A stretch of 64,000 nt of DNA from Desmodesmus armatus (Eukaryota; Chlorophyta; Chlorophyceae; Sphaeropleales; Scenedesmaceae). Both the position numbers and the translations under genes were made by a program. The DNA is taken from contig VIIQ02000860.1 in assembly GCA_007449985.2 (NCBI GenBank), positions 29,267 to 93,266 of the forward strand, in the 5' to 3' direction. The notes below the pieces were generated by a model. That model worked only from the letters and a program-made list of their open reading frames with translations. It had not been told where the DNA came from and did not search any database. This document shows positions 60,476-64,000 of this stretch, piece after piece. Every line of letters begins with the position of its first letter. Within the stretch, counting starts at the first letter, position 1.

Positions 60476-61500
60476 GCATCGTCCACCCCCGCGACCGCTG
60501 CCACACCAGCAACACCTGCCCACCCCTCCCCACACTTGCCGCCCCTGTCGGCACATGCCAGAACATACCAACACCTTTGCACCCACGCCGCACATGCAAC
60601 ACATGCCCATCCCTCGCCACACTTGCCACACCTGTTTGCACATGGCAACGCCTGTCAACACGTGCCAGAGAGAGAGAGAGAGAGAGAGATGACGCGGTGT
60701 GCCAGGCACACCGCGTTGTTTAAGGGGGGAACGTGTGTGACTGCGCCGCAGTCGCCACGTCCCAACCATGCCCCCAGGTGCAAGAGAAACCCTAGGGGTA
60801 CACGTGCCAACATACGTCAACACCTACTCACTGCTGCCCACCCCCACAACCCCCTCTACAACTTGAACAACCTACCCACCCTTCCCGACACTTGCCACCG
60901 TGGCAGGGCTCACCGGCACATGATGACACAAGCCAACACCTGCCAACCCCTGCCACACATGCAACGCCCTCTCCATACTTGCCACACCTGCCAACACATG
61001 CAAACATCTCCCCACCTCACGCGCCCCCGCCAGCCCGCCACCTGCGCACCACTTGCAAAACCTGCTCACCCCCCCCCCCACACACACACATATCGGCAAA
61101 TTGATACACATGCCAACACCTGCCCCCCCCCCTCACACACACTGTCCCCGCCACTCCCCAACCCCCTGCCACACCTGCAACGCCAGGTCATCGCTCCCCA
61201 CACTTGCTCACTTGCTAGCACATGCCAACTCATGCCAACACTGTTGGCCATGATGGCCACTCCTGCCCACCCTTGCAGCCCATGCCAGCCCTGCCACACG
61301 TGCAACACATGCCTGTCCCCTCCCCACCGTCCAGGCTTGCCACTCCTTTCCGCACATGCCCACTCATGCCAGCACATGCCAACAGATGCCACCACGTGCA
61401 AAACATCTGCCCAACCATGCACAACCAAGCAAACCCCGCCACCCCGCCACACGTGCAACCGTACCAACATCTCCCCACACTTGCCACACCTACCATCGGT
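60476..61500. repeat. Degenerate C/A-rich minisatellite
   Basis: Loose repeats of words such as ccacacctgccaacacatgcc fill this stretch. They leave a 335-codon open frame on the + strand rich in Thr, His and Pro, which I read as a by-product. A GA dinucleotide run (60666-60690) is followed by a perfect 12-bp inverted repeat, 60692-60703 with 60705-60716, with a one-base loop. Confidence 0.75.
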
Positions 61501-63480
61501 GACAGTATTCGACAGGCTGGTTGCGAGGTCATATAGTGTCTGATGAAGCCATTCCTTGTGGCTTGAGAAACCTCATGATGTGTATATTCCAACCGTGTGC
61601 TCACTTGTACCATCCGCCAAATTTTGCCCATTGTATTGTTGACCTCCATCCACTACCCTTTCTTGCACCCCTTGCCACACCACTCAAACACACACCACCT
61701 TTGACAGGCAGATTGGCAAGTCATACACTTAGGGACAAAAGTTTTTACGACCGACACAAATTCCCTGTCACCCCAAGACAGCAGCAGTTTCCGTTGATGT
61801 TCGGTATTTGAACGTTTCTCAGCTTTCCCATTGCACTACTGTTGTGCGTTGGCCAACGTGGTCAGCGCGGTGTTTTGTGGTGCGTGCAGCCGGCGATCGA
61901 GACTACCCTCCCCACCCGGTTGATGCCACGCGCGCGCCTAGCCTTAGCCTTAGCCTTAGCCGCACGCCGCACCAGCACCAAGCACCTAGCTCCTCTGCCT
62001 ATACCTTCCTTATTGATGGGGTGGTGGGAGCCTTGGGTGCTTGCTCAGCTTCCACCAGCCTGTGGCCTGTTGTGTGTGTGTTGCAGAGGTGAAATTGCCA
62101 CTTGCTTTCAGGGGTGCTGGCTGCCAGGTTGGCCTTCTCTGTGCTGAAGCTGCACATGGCTTTGGGGGACAGGGGGATGGGCTGGGGGTGAGGCATACAT
62201 GCAGCTGGAGGGGCTATCTGCAGCATCCATTCTTGTGGCTGCAGCCTGGACTGAAGGGTGTGGGGGTCAAATTCACCTTGCAATTTCAGGCACTTTTTGT
62301 AGGGTTTAGAGTTTAGGGTTTAGGACATCTTAGCCACCCATGGTGTGTGTGTGGATGTAGGTGTTGCACTTGCTTGATGGGGTTGAGACTTGGTATGCCA
62401 ATTACTCTTGGTAAAACATGTATGATGCATGGTATTGCTTGAGTGTGGTTGCACATGTGTGCAAGCACCAAGCCCTTATGTATGTCTTGAATGCCATTTT
62501 GAAACACTAGTGAAATACTAGGTTGCCACACCTACATGCATTCATATGCCCATGCATGTTGCTTGTTATAGAGTGCTTTGCATGGTGTAGCACCCTCATG
62601 CCCATAGCAACTCACTTGTGGTGAGCAAGCTTGGTGTAGTAGCTCCTAGTGATGTTGCCACCTCCCCATGTACACCATGTTGTCCATGGTTGCTAGCTCC
62701 TTGTCCTTGAAGCTCCAAAGGCAGCAACTAAGTTGTCAAAAGGTCATCTAAGCATGCTTATGCTCTTTTGGCTCTTGTTGAGGCATAGTACATCACTTGG
62801 AAAGAGAGAATGGAGCACCCAAGGGAAGTTGTGAAAGTATTGGAGAGAACAAGCTCACATCAAGCTCAAAGTGACAGGAATAAGCTTTTTTAGTTCCAAA
62901 GTAATACTCGAATCATGGTCGTGAGGTCGTACGAGCTCTTCTAAGTCGTTCGAAACGACTATGTTGTCACATGAGTCATGGGAAGATAAAGCCCCTTGAT
63001 GTTGCACTCCAATTTCTTCCATAACTTTGCAAGCACTTGGAGTATGGACTCGAAATAAAAAGCATGATATAAAGCATTATAAACTGCATCTTTAATGCTT
63101 ATGAATGATCCTCAAACTCTCAACCATGTGGGAGCTGTGAGCCTATCTTCCCTTGGGAGGCTGTGGGACTTAGTCGAATTTGGAGGCACACCCAATGGCC
63201 CCTGCCCCCTCTATCTCAGCCAATACAAGTCTAATGGAAACGTGGTAATTGCATTATGTCTGGCTTGCAGAGTAGCATCTTTCATGTCATAAACGCTTTC
63301 CTGAATTCGCAGCCATGAGGGAGCTGCAAGGGGGAGGTGGGGTTGGGCACTTTGACGAATTCGGAGGCACCAACCCCCCCTCATCCCCCCTTTATCTCAG
63401 CCAATTCAGGTCTGATGGACACGAGATAAATTGCATGATGTTAAGCATTGAAAAGTAAGTGTGGTTCCCAGTAAGAACGT
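61501..63480. repeat. Subtelomeric region with interstitial repeats
   Basis: Four copies of ccttag lie at about 61939-61960. Short telomere-like words occur at 62301-62325. From about 62340 GC content drops. A ~188-bp unit is repeated: 'gggagctg..gaggc..tatctcagccaat' at about 63128 and again at 63316, each preceded by 'gcat..t..aagcatt' words. No coding sequence was found. Confidence 0.65.
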
Positions 63481-63496
63481 AGTCTGAAGCATACTG

Positions 63497-63545
63497 GTTT
63501 AGGTTTTAGGGTTTAGGGTTTAGGGTTTAGGGTTAGGTTTTAGGA
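63497..63545 (+). repeat. Interstitial telomeric tract
   Basis: Forty-nine bases of ggtttag/ggttttag repeats about 260 bp inside the terminal array, same orientation. Confidence 0.9.
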
Positions 63546-63807
63546 CAACCTACTTGCCCCCCCGTTCCCTTGAAAATGCATGGTTTCCATACCAATAAAT
63601 CCCACACTAGCATGGGTTGGTGGGCTGGCTACTGTGTAGGACATGTTGTGGTGTATGCACACATGGTTTTCTTCAACCATCCTTACACTTAGTGGTGTGC
63701 ACAGGCACTCACAAGACATGCCTTGGTGACAACCATGATGTCGATTCGTGTGGCACAAGGGGGGATGGGTGTATCTCAGCCATCCCTTGTCATATGGACA
63801 TGAGACC

Positions 63808-64000
63808 TAGGGTTTAGGGTTTAGGTTTAGGTTTTAGGTTTTAGGTTTTAGGTTTTAGGGTTTAGGTTTTAGGTTTTAGGTTTTAGGGTTTAGGGTTTAG
63901 GGTTTAGGGTTTAGGTTTTAGGTTTTAGGTTTTAGGTTTTAGGTTTTAGGGTTTAGGGTTTAGGGTTAGGGTTTTAGGGTTTAGGGTTTAGGTTTAGGGT
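63808..64000 (+). repeat. Telomere
   Basis: One hundred ninety-three bases of G-rich telomere repeat running out of the window in the 5'-to-3' sense expected for a right chromosome end. Units are mixed: tttaggg, ttttagg, tttagg, ttttaggg and one ttaggg. Confidence 0.97.

Noticed and set aside
58390..61500. Possible CRISPR-like spaced repeats
   Set aside because: Repeats are contiguous or degenerate without unique spacers, and the genome is eukaryotic.
60536..61543. 335-codon open frame on the + strand
   Set aside because: Composed of Thr/His/Pro/Cys words produced by a degenerate C/A-rich minisatellite; no domain, no splice context.
61939..61960. ccttag repeats as a telomere remnant
   Set aside because: The unit does not match the terminal repeat on either strand; treated as a simple repeat.

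Overview
The window is nuclear DNA from a green alga, most likely a chlamydomonadalean of the Haematococcus kind. The species is inference. Evidence: GC-rich sequence full of CAG/CTG triplet runs and long C or G homopolymers, genes with up to 16 short exons and GT-AG introns, TGTAA polyadenylation signals, plant-lineage proteins (carotenoid isomerase, a GT37-type fucosyltransferase, an organellar IF-3), and a right end of plant-type telomere repeat. The right edge is therefore a chromosome end.

Layout, left to right. 118-2277: tandem array with a unit of about 607 bp. 2278-6374: no convincing gene. 6375-8301 (+): leucine-rich-repeat protein with an F-box-like N-terminus. 8302-11662: no confident gene. 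11663-22655 (+): protein with two GYF domains and a poly-Gln tail. 24139-26754 (+): GT37-type fucosyltransferase homologue, frame-broken in this sequence. 30228-39673 (-): GT92-type glycosyltransferase. 40640-50344 (-): carotenoid isomerase CRTISO, 16 exons that splice in phase to 592 residues. 51105-54454 (-): organellar translation initiation factor IF-3, six exons, 382 residues. 54675-59611 (+): plastid-type predicted membrane protein of unknown function, seven exons, 378 residues, head to head with IF-3 across only 220 bp. 59612-63480: low-complexity and subtelomeric DNA. 63808-64000: telomere. No operons are present; the genes look unrelated except that CRTISO, IF-3 and the last gene all appear to be organelle-directed, and the two glycosyltransferases both look like secretory-pathway enzymes.

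The most unusual property is how the introns are built. Beside many real exons lie one to six tandem, partly decayed copies of the adjoining exon edge together with its splice site: copies of the exon 3' end plus GT donor lie downstream of the exon, and copies of the AG acceptor plus exon 5' end lie upstream. I call these 'splice-junction echoes'. They occur in every multi-exon gene from 11663 to 59611 except that they are sparse in IF-3, and they account for much of the intron sequence. A second signal is a 62-bp sequence that begins with a donor-like GTGTGT. It forms the exact start of CRTISO intron 5 and also sits as an apparent insertion inside a GYF-gene intron, in the same orientation relative to transcription.
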